Source: Hyphomicrobiales bacterium (GTDB lineage: Bacteria > Pseudomonadota > Alphaproteobacteria > Rhizobiales > Aestuariivirgaceae). Taken from it: a DNA stretch of 64,000 nucleotides. Position 1 is the first letter of the stretch, and each line of letters opens with the position of its first letter. The notes under the pieces were generated by a model. That model was not told the origin of the DNA, did no database searches, and saw nothing but the letters and a program-made list of their open reading frames with translations. The position numbers and the translations under genes were made by a program. Below, piece by piece: positions 40,929 through 49,613 of this stretch. The DNA is taken from positions 124,001-188,000 of the forward strand of contig JACPNZ010000039.1 in the NCBI GenBank assembly GCA_016185245.1, read 5' to 3'.

Positions 40929-43739
40929 TCATATCGCCCTCCGCAACTTCTTCAGGACCGGAAACTGCGGGGCGCTTTCCTCCGACTGGTCCGCCGCCTT
41001 CTCGACCCTGACGCGGAGATCGTACCAGGCGGCCTGGCCGGTCACCGGATCGCTGTTGGAGTAGCGGTAGCCGCCATCGCGCTCGGGCAAGAGCTCGGAG
41101 ATCAGATGATTGAGCAGAAAGCCCTTCTTCGACTCGGGTGCCGCCGCCGCCAGGCCCCAGGCATTGGACCTTTTGCCGATGGCATTCCAGGTCCACACCG
41201 TATCGGGGTTGACCCCGTCCATCAGCTTTATTTGCGCCTTGATCGCCCCCTGATGCGAGGTGACTTTCACCCAGTCGCCATCGTCGATGGCAAGCTTGGC
41301 GGCCCGCTCACGCGCCATATAGAGCCAGTTGCGCCCGACAATCTGGCGGAGCCAAGCGTTCTGCGAGCCCCAGGAATGATACATGGCCATCGGCCGCTGG
41401 GTCAGCGCATGCATGGGGAAATCCTTTTCGCTCACCCTTTCTCCCTCGAAGGGCGGATACCAGAAGGGAATGGGATCGAAGTGAGCTTCGATGCGGGCGC
41501 GATGCTCCGCCGGCGGAACAATTTTGCCGAAGCCTCGGGCCGCCAGCCGAAACTTCTGCAAGGGCTCGCAATAGAGCTGGTGGATCACCGGCTCGGGTCG
41601 GGCGATGAAGCCCATCAGCGTGGCCCAGTCAAGATAGGCCCAGTTGACATGGCGATAGTACTTCATGTGGTCGGGCAGCTCGTAGAACCAGTGGCAGTCA
41701 TTGTCGATATAGTGCTGCAATTGCTCGGGGTTGGGCGTGCCGCGGCCCATGGCTTTGCCGCTGGGCCCGCGGAAGCCCGCCAATGGGCCGATGCCGGGGG
41801 CGCGCTCGTGGTTGACGATATAATCGCGATAGCCGCCGGGATAGCGGGGCGAGCCGTCGGTGCGGGTCATGCCGGGGAGGCCGAGGCGCGCCCCCAGATC
41901 GAGCAGCACGGTCTGGAAAGGTCTCACATCGCGGTCGGGCTCGACCACCGGCTGGCGGATCGAATCGGCCGGGCCGTCGGCCTCGGAGATCGGCCGGTCG
42001 AGGAGCGAAATGCAATCCCAGCGCTCGAGGTAAGTGGTATCCGGCAGGATCAGGTCGGCGTAATGCACCATCTCCGAGGCATAGGCATCGGAATAGATGA
42101 TCTTGGGGATGACATAGTCGCCGGTCTTGTCGTCCTTCGCCGTCAGATACTTGAGCGTGTCCGGCACGTTCATCGCCGAATTCCAGCTCATGTTGGCCAT
42201 GTACATGAACAGAACCTCGATGCCGTAGGGGTCCTTCTTGGCCGCATTGGTGATGACCATGTGCATCAGCCCATGGGCGGCCAAGGGCGCATCCCAGCTA
42301 TAGGCCTTGTCGATGCGCTGGGGCCTGCCTTCGGCATCCACGAGCAGATCGTCGGGCGAAGAAACGAAGCCCAAGGGTGGGCCGGGCAACGGCGTATTGG
42401 GCCTCACTTGCCCGGGCTTCCCCGCCGGCTTCACCCCCGGCGGCGCAGGCTTGGGGAACGGCGGCTTGTAGCGAAAGCCGCCCGGCACGTCGATCGTCCC
42501 GAGAACGATCTGCAACAGGTGAATGGCCCGGCAGGTGTGGAAGCCGTTGGCATGGGCCGAGATGCCGCGCATGGCATGCATGGAAACCGGCCGGCCCAGC
42601 ATCTTGGCGTGATGCCGGCCGAGATGATCCGTCCACGGAACATCAAGTTCGATTGCTTCCTCGAAGGCGACGTGCGCCAGTTCCGCGGCGATCCGCTTGA
42701 TGGTGCTGGCCGGCACACCGCAGCGCTCGGAAACCTTCTCGGGCGTCCACTCGGGTGCCAGATAGCGCTCGGCGATCAGCTGGAAGCTGGTCACCACCCG
42801 GCGCCCGTCGGCGAGCTTGAACCTGCCCATCAGCTTGGGTTCCGCGTCGGGCGACAGGGCCGGCATGGGCGAGCCCGAATGGCGGTCCCAGACCAGTGCC
42901 GCACCCTGCTCGTTGCGGGCGAACAGACCGTCGTCGGCGCACCCATCGTTCTCCACCACCAGCCACGGCGAATTGGTGTAGCGGGCGAGATAGTCGCCAT
43001 CGATCTTCTGGGCCGCCAGCAGCTCGTGGATCAGCGCGCCAACGAACAGCCCATCGGTGCCGGGCCGGATTCCGATCCACTCGTCGGCAATCGCCGAATA
43101 GCCGGTGCGGATCGGATTGAGCGACACGATCTTGGCGCCGCGTTCCTTCAGTTTCCCCAGCCCCGCCTTGATCGGGTTCGAGGCATGGTCTTCGGCCACG
43201 CCGAACAGCAGGAAATACTTGGTGTGCTTCCAGTCGGGCTCGCCGAATTCCCAGAACGAGCCGCCGAAAGTGTAAAGTCCGGCGGCGGCCATGTTGACCG
43301 AGCAAAAGCCGCCGTGGGCGGCATAGTTGGGGGTGCCGAACTGCGCCGCCCACCAGCCGGTGAGCCCCTGGCTCTGGTCGCGCCCGGTAAAGAAAGCCAA
43401 CTTCCTGGGATCGGAATTGCGCACCTCGGAGAGCCACAGGGTGGCGGTGCGCAGGGCCTCTTCCCATTCGATCTCGCGGAATTCGCCAGCGCCGCGCTCG
43501 CCCACCCGGATCAAGGGCTTGGTGAGCCTTGCCGGCGAATAGTGCTGCATGATGCCCGAGGCACCCTTGCCGCAAATCACGCCTTTGTTCACCGGATGGT
43601 CGCGGTTGCCCTCGATATATCTTACGGTGCCGTCCTTCAGATAGACTTTGATCCCGCAGCGGCAGGCGCACATGTAGCAGGTGGTGGTCTTGATCTCGTC
43701 CCAGGTCTTGGGCGAAGTGGCGACGGCGGGTTCGGACAT
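40929..43739 (-). CDS. soeA: SoeA-type molybdopterin catalytic subunit of cytoplasmic sulfite dehydrogenase
   Basis: 936 residues of the DMSO reductase superfamily. An N-terminal [4Fe-4S] set C21-x2-C24-x3-C28 with a later CGKG, then GRDQSQGLTGWWAAQFGTPN and HGGFCSVNM, whose Cys may be the molybdenum ligand. No twin-arginine signal is present, so it stays in the cytoplasm, as for SoeA and unlike DMSO reductase. SoeABC oxidises sulfite to sulfate with quinone as acceptor. The match to SoeA is by recalled sequence; another molybdenum enzyme is possible. Confidence 0.82.
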   Translation of the reverse strand: MSEPAVATSPKTWDEIKTTTCYMCACRCGIKVYLKDGTVRYIEGNRDHPVNKGVICGKGASGIMQHYSPARLTKPLIRVGERGAGEFREIEWEEALRTATLWLSEVRNSDPRKLAFFTGRDQSQGLTGWWAAQFGTPNYAAHGGFCSVNMAAAGLYTFGGSFWEFGEPDWKHTKYFLLFGVAEDHASNPIKAGLGKLKERGAKIVSLNPIRTGYSAIADEWIGIRPGTDGLFVGALIHELLAAQKIDGDYLARYTNSPWLVVENDGCADDGLFARNEQGAALVWDRHSGSPMPALSPDAEPKLMGRFKLADGRRVVTSFQLIAERYLAPEWTPEKVSERCGVPASTIKRIAAELAHVAFEEAIELDVPWTDHLGRHHAKMLGRPVSMHAMRGISAHANGFHTCRAIHLLQIVLGTIDVPGGFRYKPPFPKPAPPGVKPAGKPGQVRPNTPLPGPPLGFVSSPDDLLVDAEGRPQRIDKAYSWDAPLAAHGLMHMVITNAAKKDPYGIEVLFMYMANMSWNSAMNVPDTLKYLTAKDDKTGDYVIPKIIYSDAYASEMVHYADLILPDTTYLERWDCISLLDRPISEADGPADSIRQPVVEPDRDVRPFQTVLLDLGARLGLPGMTRTDGSPRYPGGYRDYIVNHERAPGIGPLAGFRGPSGKAMGRGTPNPEQLQHYIDNDCHWFYELPDHMKYYRHVNWAYLDWATLMGFIARPEPVIHQLYCEPLQKFRLAARGFGKIVPPAEHRARIEAHFDPIPFWYPPFEGERVSEKDFPMHALTQRPMAMYHSWGSQNAWLRQIVGRNWLYMARERAAKLAIDDGDWVKVTSHQGAIKAQIKLMDGVNPDTVWTWNAIGKRSNAWGLAAAAPESKKGFLLNHLISELLPERDGGYRYSNSDPVTGQAAWYDLRVRVEKAADQSEESAPQFPVLKKLRRAI

Positions 43740-43785
43740 GGCGGCCTGTGGCGTGTCGATTGCGACTTACCTTACAGGGCCGGTT

Positions 43786-43804
43786 GGTCCTATCATAGGT
43801 CCAG
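43786..43804. promoter_or_regulatory. Operator-like repeats between soeA and the MocR gene
   Basis: GGTCCTAT-C-ATAGGTCC (43786-43802) is a near-perfect palindrome. On the reverse strand 43795-43804 reads CTGGACCTAT, 9 of 10 matches to the TauR half-site CTGGACYTAA as I recall it. TATCAT at 43791 with TTACCT at 43767 (18-bp spacer) could be the promoter of the MocR gene. Confidence 0.45.
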
Positions 43805-43827
43805 AGCGCTTATTCACAGGGACCAAA

Positions 43828-45303
43828 TTGCGCGACTGGCTCGTTCACATAAGGCGGAGCGAATACGCAAGCCTGCAGACGCAGATCAGGGAGGCGCTGG
43901 TCTCGGCGATCCTCGACCGCCAGATCGGCCGCGACGAGGCGATCCCGTCGACCCGAAGAATGGCGAAGAGCCTTGGGGTCTCCCGCAACACCGTGGTGCT
44001 CGCCTATCAGGGGCTGCTCGACGACGGCTACCTGGTGGCCCGCCAGCGCTCGGGCTATTATGTTGCCGACAAGGCGCTCGAAGGTGCCACCACCCCCCAG
44101 AAATCAGCGGCGAAACCGCGCGAGCCGCGCGCCGGCCTCGACTGGCAGGCCCGCCTTGTCAAGGACCCGGCTGCCCAGGAAAACATTTCGAAACCCCTCG
44201 ACTGGCAGAGCTACGCCTATCCCTTCATCTACGGCCAGGTCGATCACAACCTGTTCCCGCTGGCCGAATGGCGCGACTGCTCTAGGCAGGCGCTGGGCAA
44301 GAAGTGGCTCGGCTCCTGGACCAACGACACCTGGGCTTCCGACGATCCGCTCCTGGTCGAGCAGATCAGGCGCCGCATCCTGCCGCGCCGCGGCATCATG
44401 GCGAGCGACGAGGAGATCCTGGTCACCCTTGGCGCCCAGAACGCGCTCTATCTGCTCACCAGCCTGCTCGCCGGTCCCGACACGCGGATCGCCATGGAGG
44501 AACCGGGCTATCCCGACATGCGCAACATCTTCCGGCTGCGCAGCCGGAGCGTGGCGCTGGTGCCGGTCGACGAACACGGCCTCACTCTGGGAGCCGAGCT
44601 CGATACCGCCCAGATCGTCTTCGTCACACCGAGCCACCAGTTCCCGACCACCGCCACCATGCCGCTCGAGCGCCGCATGGAGCTCTTGAAGCTCGCCTCG
44701 CAGCGCGACTTCATCATCATCGAGGACGACTACGAATTCGAGACCAACTATGTGAACGAGCCCTGCCCGGCCTTGAAATCGCTCGATGACGAGGGCCGCG
44801 TCATCTATGTGGGGTCGCTCTCCAAGACGCTGTTTCCGGGCTTGCGCCTCGGCTTCATGGTGGGGCCGAAAAAGCTCATCGCCGAGGCGCGGGCGCTGCG
44901 CCGCCTGATGGTGCGGCACGCTCCTAACAACAACCAGCGCACCGCCGCCTTGTTCTTGTCGCTCGGCCACCACGACACGCTGATCCGCCGCCTGCACCGG
45001 GCCTACCGCAGCCGCTGGGAGGTAATGGGGGCCGCCCTGCAGAAGCACCTACCGAAGGCCAGCCGCATGCCGACCTTCGGCGGCACCAGTTTCTGGGTGA
45101 AGGGTCCCGCCCGCCTCGACAGCGAGGAGCTGGGCAAGGCGGCAGCCGCCAAGGGCATACTGATCGAGCCGGGGCGAATCAATTTCGGCAACCCCAATCC
45201 ACCGCGCAATTACTTCCGCCTGGACTTCTCCTCGATCGACGAGAACAAGATCGAGCCCGGCATCGGCGAACTTTCCCGCCTTATCGCGGGCCGGCGCGAT
45301 TAA
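43828..45303 (+). CDS. MocR-family regulator (GntR DNA-binding domain fused to aminotransferase-like domain)
   Basis: 491 residues. N-terminal GntR helix-turn-helix (RDEAIPSTRRMAKSLGVSRNTV, read in two parts) and C-terminal class I aminotransferase domain with the PLP lysine in YVGSLSKTLFPGLRLGF. TauR and PdxR belong to this family. The TTG at 43828 is chosen because AGGGA lies 5 nt upstream and the length then matches the family; upstream in-frame codons cross the promoter. It is divergent from soeA, which it may control. Confidence 0.88.
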   Translation: MRDWLVHIRRSEYASLQTQIREALVSAILDRQIGRDEAIPSTRRMAKSLGVSRNTVVLAYQGLLDDGYLVARQRSGYYVADKALEGATTPQKSAAKPREPRAGLDWQARLVKDPAAQENISKPLDWQSYAYPFIYGQVDHNLFPLAEWRDCSRQALGKKWLGSWTNDTWASDDPLLVEQIRRRILPRRGIMASDEEILVTLGAQNALYLLTSLLAGPDTRIAMEEPGYPDMRNIFRLRSRSVALVPVDEHGLTLGAELDTAQIVFVTPSHQFPTTATMPLERRMELLKLASQRDFIIIEDDYEFETNYVNEPCPALKSLDDEGRVIYVGSLSKTLFPGLRLGFMVGPKKLIAEARALRRLMVRHAPNNNQRTAALFLSLGHHDTLIRRLHRAYRSRWEVMGAALQKHLPKASRMPTFGGTSFWVKGPARLDSEELGKAAAAKGILIEPGRINFGNPNPPRNYFRLDFSSIDENKIEPGIGELSRLIAGRRD

Positions 45304-45307
45304 GTGA

Positions 45308-46186
45308 TCAGACCGGCTTGAGCTTGAAGCGCAGCAACCAGATTTTTCCGGTGAGAAAGCCCATGGCTGAGAGCTTGAGATAGCGCTCGTAACGCTGAAC
45401 CTGATCGGGGCCGACGAGGGCTACGGCCTCGGCCCGGCGGGCCCGCAGGTTGCGCGCCCAGATTTCACAGGTGCGCGAATAATCCATGCGGTCGTTGCGG
45501 ACCATGACGATCTCGAACAGTCCGTCGCAGGCAATCACGATCTCTTCGAGCCGCGGCAGGTCCGATTCGGGAAAGATCTGGCTCATCAACGCCACATTGG
45601 GATCGTCGCGGCGCAGGCTGCCATAGGCAATGGTCTGCAGCGACATCGCACCTTGCGGGTTGAGCCAGCGGCGGCAATGGCTGAAAAAATCGCGGTAGAT
45701 GGCGATCTTGGCGGCGGCATCGTCGGCGGGCTTGGTGAAATGCTCAAAGGCACCGATCGAGATAATCGAATCATAGAGCGCGGCGGGCTGGTGCTGCTGC
45801 CAATTCTCGACGCGGATCTCCAGCCGAGGATTGCCTTCGGCAGTAACAAGGTCAGCCTGGGCCTTGGACAGCGTCAGGCCGACGCCACGCTCGACCTGGG
45901 CCAGTGCTGCGCAGGCCTCGAGTGTGGCTCCCCAGCCGCAACCCACGTCCAATACCGAACGCGCCTTGGCGACCTCGGCCGATTGCAAGTGCCAGGCAAT
46001 CTTCGCCTTCTGTGCGGCACCAAGATCGCACGGATCATCCGGACCATCCCACAGGGCGGCTGAATAGGTCAGGCTCTCGTCGAGCCACAACTTGTAGAAT
46101 TCATTGCCGACATCGTAATGCGCCTGGATTGCTGCTTCTGAGGCTCCGGCAGTCTTGGTCTCTCCCGCTGACACAGGCTTCTCCAT
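45308..46186 (-). CDS. SAM-dependent methyltransferase, cyclopropane fatty acid synthase family
   Basis: 292 residues. It starts with AIQAHYDVGNEFYKLWLDESLTYSAALW and has the SAM motif VLDVGCGWGATLE and the family IGAFEHF, all typical of CFA synthase and mycolic acid methyltransferases. It is shorter than E. coli Cfa because it lacks the N-terminal domain. The substrate may be a lipid or a small molecule. Convergent with the MocR gene. Confidence 0.83.
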   Translation of the reverse strand: MEKPVSAGETKTAGASEAAIQAHYDVGNEFYKLWLDESLTYSAALWDGPDDPCDLGAAQKAKIAWHLQSAEVAKARSVLDVGCGWGATLEACAALAQVERGVGLTLSKAQADLVTAEGNPRLEIRVENWQQHQPAALYDSIISIGAFEHFTKPADDAAAKIAIYRDFFSHCRRWLNPQGAMSLQTIAYGSLRRDDPNVALMSQIFPESDLPRLEEIVIACDGLFEIVMVRNDRMDYSRTCEIWARNLRARRAEAVALVGPDQVQRYERYLKLSAMGFLTGKIWLLRFKLKPV

Positions 46187-46403
46187 GCTGTTGGCAAGGG
46201 CATTTGGCTGCCCCGGCAGCGGCAGGTCAAGGAATTTGGCGCGCCATTCAATCGAACTCTACCCTCGGCTTCCGGGTGCCCTGCGGTCATGCCAGCGCTT
46301 TCGACGCCGACTGCGACATCGGCGACATTGGCGGGCCGACATAGGCCGCAATAGGATTGTTGTGTCTGTCAGTAAGCAATGGGCAGCGAGGGATGTAGAT
46401 CGA

Positions 46404-46805
46404 ATGGCTGTGGTCGAACAAGACTCGCCTTACCACGTGATCGGTGGCGAGGAAGGCGTTCTGCTTCTGGTGAAGACGTTTTACGACATCGTCGAAAGCG
46501 ATCCCATTGGTGCTCCGCTCGTCACCATGCACAATCGTGGCCACGGGCTGGCCCATGCGCGCCAGGCCCAGTTCGAATTTCTGTCGGGTTTTCTTGGCGG
46601 CCCCCAGCTCTACGTTGAGCATCACGGCCATTCCAATGTCCGCAAGATGCACGAACATCTGGAGATCGTCCCAGTCGAGCGCGATGCCTGGCTGAACTGC
46701 ATGGACAAGGCACTCGCAGCCCTCCCTGTCCCGGAGGCGATGCACCGGCTCCTCATGTCACATTTTTCCCGGGTTGCCGGAGTGCTGACGACAAAGTCGT
46801 CGTGA
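46404..46805 (+). CDS. Group II truncated haemoglobin
   Basis: 133 residues. The pattern PYHVIGGEEGVLLLVKTFYDIV, FLSGFLGGPQLYVEHHGH and RDAWLNCMDKAL fits trHb2 proteins, which bind oxygen or nitric oxide. The ATG at 46404 has a GGGATG site upstream. The preceding 217 bp gap holds no gene. Confidence 0.88.
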   Translation: MAVVEQDSPYHVIGGEEGVLLLVKTFYDIVESDPIGAPLVTMHNRGHGLAHARQAQFEFLSGFLGGPQLYVEHHGHSNVRKMHEHLEIVPVERDAWLNCMDKALAALPVPEAMHRLLMSHFSRVAGVLTTKSS

Positions 46806-46907
46806 CGCTGGGTGGGACGCCTGACATGCGCAAGCAACAGCCCAACTCGGCGCGTGGCACTCGGCTTACCCCTTCCCGCCGGAGCGCCGACGTTCTATGG
46901 CTCGCTC

Positions 46908-47849
46908 ATGGGCGGGGCGCATCGCGACAACCGGCTATTGGCCATTCTCTGCATTCTCGGGGCGGTGGGATTTTCCTCGACCCAGGACGCCATCACCAAG
47001 TCGCTGTCGGGGCAATTCGCCGCCTACGAGACGGTCATTTTCCGCTGCCTCGGCTCGCTGCCGGTGCTGATCGTGCTGTTGGCCCGGACTGTCGGCTTCC
47101 GGTCCCTGGCGACGCCGCTGCTTGCCCGCGTGCTGCTGCGTTCGCTCATCCTGTGCGGCGGCTACTTTTCCTTCGTGCTGGCGATCGCCGCCATGCCGAT
47201 CGCCAATGGCGTTGCCATCTATTTCACCATGCCGTTCTTCGTGGCGGGGCTTGCCGGTCCGATGCTCGGCGAGCATGTGCGGCTGCACCGCTGGCTGGCC
47301 ATCGTCGCAGCCTTCCTCGGCGTCCTGGTGATCGTCAGGCCGGGGGCCGGGGTGTTCGAGCCGGCGGCACTCTTCGCCCTCCTCTCGGCCTTTCTCTATG
47401 CGGTCGGCCAGATGTACGGCCGGCCTTTGGCCCAGCAGATTTCGCCGACGATCATCGCCATGTGGCAGAACACCGTCTATTTCTCGGTGGCGCTCCTCCT
47501 GGCGATTCTGTTCAACAGCTTCGACTTCGGTTTCCTCACCCACAAGAGCCTGGTGTTCCTGTCGAGGCCCTGGGTCAGCCCCGGCTTCGCCGACCTGCTG
47601 GTCATGCTGACGAACGGTCTCTTGGCCGCCGTCGGCATGGTGCTGTTCATCTTCGCCTACAAGTACGGCGAAACGAATTTCGTGGCACCTTTGGAATATT
47701 CGGCGATGATCTGGGCCATGTCCTACGGCTTCCTGGTATTCGGCGACCGACCAGACCGCTACATGTTGGCCGGTGCGGCGGTGGTGGTCGCCGCCGGCAT
47801 CCTGATGGTCTGGCGCGACCGCCAATTGGACCGCGCCATCGCCGCCTGA
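46908..47849 (+). CDS. DMT-superfamily (EamA) transporter
   Basis: 313 residues with ten hydrophobic helices in two EamA halves (GFSSTQDAITKSLSGQFAAYE near the start; APLEYSAMIWAMSYGFLVFGD near the end). Such proteins export or import metabolites across the inner membrane. The start at 46908 begins the first helix; earlier in-frame codons are possible. Confidence 0.83.
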   Translation: MGGAHRDNRLLAILCILGAVGFSSTQDAITKSLSGQFAAYETVIFRCLGSLPVLIVLLARTVGFRSLATPLLARVLLRSLILCGGYFSFVLAIAAMPIANGVAIYFTMPFFVAGLAGPMLGEHVRLHRWLAIVAAFLGVLVIVRPGAGVFEPAALFALLSAFLYAVGQMYGRPLAQQISPTIIAMWQNTVYFSVALLLAILFNSFDFGFLTHKSLVFLSRPWVSPGFADLLVMLTNGLLAAVGMVLFIFAYKYGETNFVAPLEYSAMIWAMSYGFLVFGDRPDRYMLAGAAVVVAAGILMVWRDRQLDRAIAA

Positions 47850-47854
47850 CACTC

Positions 47855-48322
47855 TCAGACCGGATAGCCGGCCCAGGCCTTGACGGTGCGGAGTGCCAGC
47901 GACGACTGGATGCGCTGCACCCCGGGTAGCCTGGAGATGCGCGAGCGGTGGATGCGCTCGTAGTCGGCGGCGTCCACCGCCACGACCCGCAAGAGATAGT
48001 CGAACTGGCCGCTCATCAAATGGCATTCGAGAATTTCCGGCACCCGCTGCACCGCCTTCTCGAAGCGCTCGAAGGCTTCCTCGGTCTGGGCCTGAAGCGA
48101 CACCTCGACGAAGAACTCGTTGGCCAGGCCGAGCGCGGTGCGATCGAGATTGGCGGCATAGCCGGTGATCGTGCCAGCCTCCTCCAGAAGCTTCACCCGG
48201 CGGTGGCAGGAGGAGGCCGAAAGGCCGGCCTTGGCGGCGAGCTCGGCTACCCCCTGCTGGGCGTTCTTCTGCAGCTCGGACAGAATTAACTTATCGATCT
48301 TGTCGAGATTTAGCGCGTTCAT
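47855..48322 (-). CDS. Lrp/AsnC-family transcriptional regulator
   Basis: 155 residues. N-terminal helix-turn-helix (LDKIDKLILSELQKN, AAKAGLSASSCHRRVKLLEE) and C-terminal RAM ligand domain (GQFDYLLRVVAVD). It is divergent from ald, the usual place for a regulator that switches on alanine dehydrogenase in response to alanine. Confidence 0.9.
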   Translation of the reverse strand: MNALNLDKIDKLILSELQKNAQQGVAELAAKAGLSASSCHRRVKLLEEAGTITGYAANLDRTALGLANEFFVEVSLQAQTEEAFERFEKAVQRVPEILECHLMSGQFDYLLRVVAVDAADYERIHRSRISRLPGVQRIQSSLALRTVKAWAGYPV

Positions 48323-48380
48323 TCGTTAATTCCTGCCAGAAATCGAATAAAATATCAATGCTGCAGTGCTCTGGCTACCG

Positions 48381-48400
48381 CTTCGGAAATTCATTCGAAG
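48381..48400. promoter_or_regulatory. Possible Lrp operator between lrp and ald
   Basis: CTTCG and CGAAG arms separated by an AT-rich 10-bp centre (GAAATTCATT), 41 bp before the ald ATG. The AT-rich palindrome fits Lrp-type sites only loosely. Confidence 0.35.
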
Positions 48401-48440
48401 CCGGTTGCGCTATTCTCCCGCCATCAAGGGAGAGACTTCC

Positions 48441-49559
48441 ATGCTCATCGGCGTTCCGAAGGAAATCAAGAATCACGAGTACCGGGTCGGTATGACGCCC
48501 ATCTCGGTGCGCGAGGCCGTGCGTCACGGCCACAAGGTCTGGGTCGAGGCCAATGCCGGTGCTGGCATAGGTGCTGCCGATGCCGACTACGCCCAGGCCG
48601 GCGCCACCATCATTGCGAGCGCCGAGGAAATCTTCGCCAAGGCCGAGATGATCGTCAAGGTGAAGGAACCCCAGGCGGTCGAGCGCAAGATGCTGCGCGA
48701 GGGTCAGATCCTCTATACCTATCTCCACCTCGCTCCCGATCCGGAACAGACCAGGGACCTGATCAAGTCGGGTGCCGTGTGCATCGCCTATGAGACCGTC
48801 ACCTCGGCCCGCGGCGGGTTGCCGCTGCTTGCCCCCATGTCGCAGGTGGCGGGGCGCATGTCGGTGCAGTCGGGTGCCCATTGCCTGGAGAAGGCCCAAG
48901 GCGGCCGTGGCGTATTGCTCGGCGGCGTTCCCGGTGTTGCCCCCGCCAAGGTCGTGATCCTCGGCGGCGGCGTGGTCGGCACCAATGCCGCGGCGATGGC
49001 GCTGGGCCTCGGCGCCGATGTGACGGTGATCGAGAAGTCGACCGATCGCATGGAAGAGCTGGTCGGCCGCTTTGGCACCCAGCTCAAGACGCTTTATTCG
49101 ACGCTGGGGGCGGTGGAAGACGAATGCGCCTTGGCCGATCTGGTGATTGGCGGAGTCTTGATCCCAGGGGCTGCCGCCCCCAAGCTCGTCACCCGCGCCA
49201 TGCTCAAGGACTGGAAGCCCGGTTCAGTGCTGGTCGATGTTGCCATCGATCAGGGCGGCTGCGCCGAGACCTCGAAGGCAACAACCCACTCCGATCCGAC
49301 CTACGTGGTCGACGGCGTTATCCATTATTGCGTCGCCAACATGCCGGGTGGTGTCGCCCGCACCTCGACGTTTGCGCTCAACAACGTCACCCTGCCCTTC
49401 GCGCTAGCCATCGCCAACAAGGGCTGGAAGAAGGCGCTGGCCGACGATCCGCATTTGCGCAATGGCCTCAACGTCGCCGGCGGCAAGGTCACCTATCGGG
49501 CCGTTGCCCAGGATCTCGGCTACGACTACTACGCCGCCGACAAGGCGCTCGCCGCCTGA
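48441..49559 (+). CDS. ald: Alanine dehydrogenase
   Basis: 372 residues. It converts L-alanine to pyruvate and ammonia with NAD. Signatures IGVPKEIKNHEYRVGMTP, TYLHLAPD and VVILGGGVVGTNAA are present, and the length is standard. AGGGAGAG precedes the ATG. It can recycle the pyruvate used by a taurine:pyruvate aminotransferase, which links it to the xsc and soe genes. Confidence 0.97.
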   Translation: MLIGVPKEIKNHEYRVGMTPISVREAVRHGHKVWVEANAGAGIGAADADYAQAGATIIASAEEIFAKAEMIVKVKEPQAVERKMLREGQILYTYLHLAPDPEQTRDLIKSGAVCIAYETVTSARGGLPLLAPMSQVAGRMSVQSGAHCLEKAQGGRGVLLGGVPGVAPAKVVILGGGVVGTNAAAMALGLGADVTVIEKSTDRMEELVGRFGTQLKTLYSTLGAVEDECALADLVIGGVLIPGAAAPKLVTRAMLKDWKPGSVLVDVAIDQGGCAETSKATTHSDPTYVVDGVIHYCVANMPGGVARTSTFALNNVTLPFALAIANKGWKKALADDPHLRNGLNVAGGKVTYRAVAQDLGYDYYAADKALAA

Positions 49560-49585
49560 TCGATCCCGTTTCCTCCCAAGACTCG

Positions 49586-49613
49586 ATGCCCGGGTGCAAG
49601 CCCGGGCATTTTT
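49586..49613 (+). terminator. Rho-independent terminator after ald
   Basis: A 9-bp stem (ATGCCCGGG, 49586-49594, with 49601-49609) and a 6-nt loop are followed by a run of T. It overlaps the last codon of the convergent GNAT gene. Confidence 0.8.

Noticed and set aside
39040-43739. DMSO or TMAO reductase instead of sulfite dehydrogenase
   Set aside because: The catalytic subunit lacks a twin-arginine signal, the start is SoeA-like, and Xsc in the same window makes sulfite. Not fully excluded.
40662-44285. A 1207-codon open frame on the + strand
   Set aside because: It runs antisense to soeA and soeB, which have clear domains, and enters the MocR gene in another frame. No recognisable protein.
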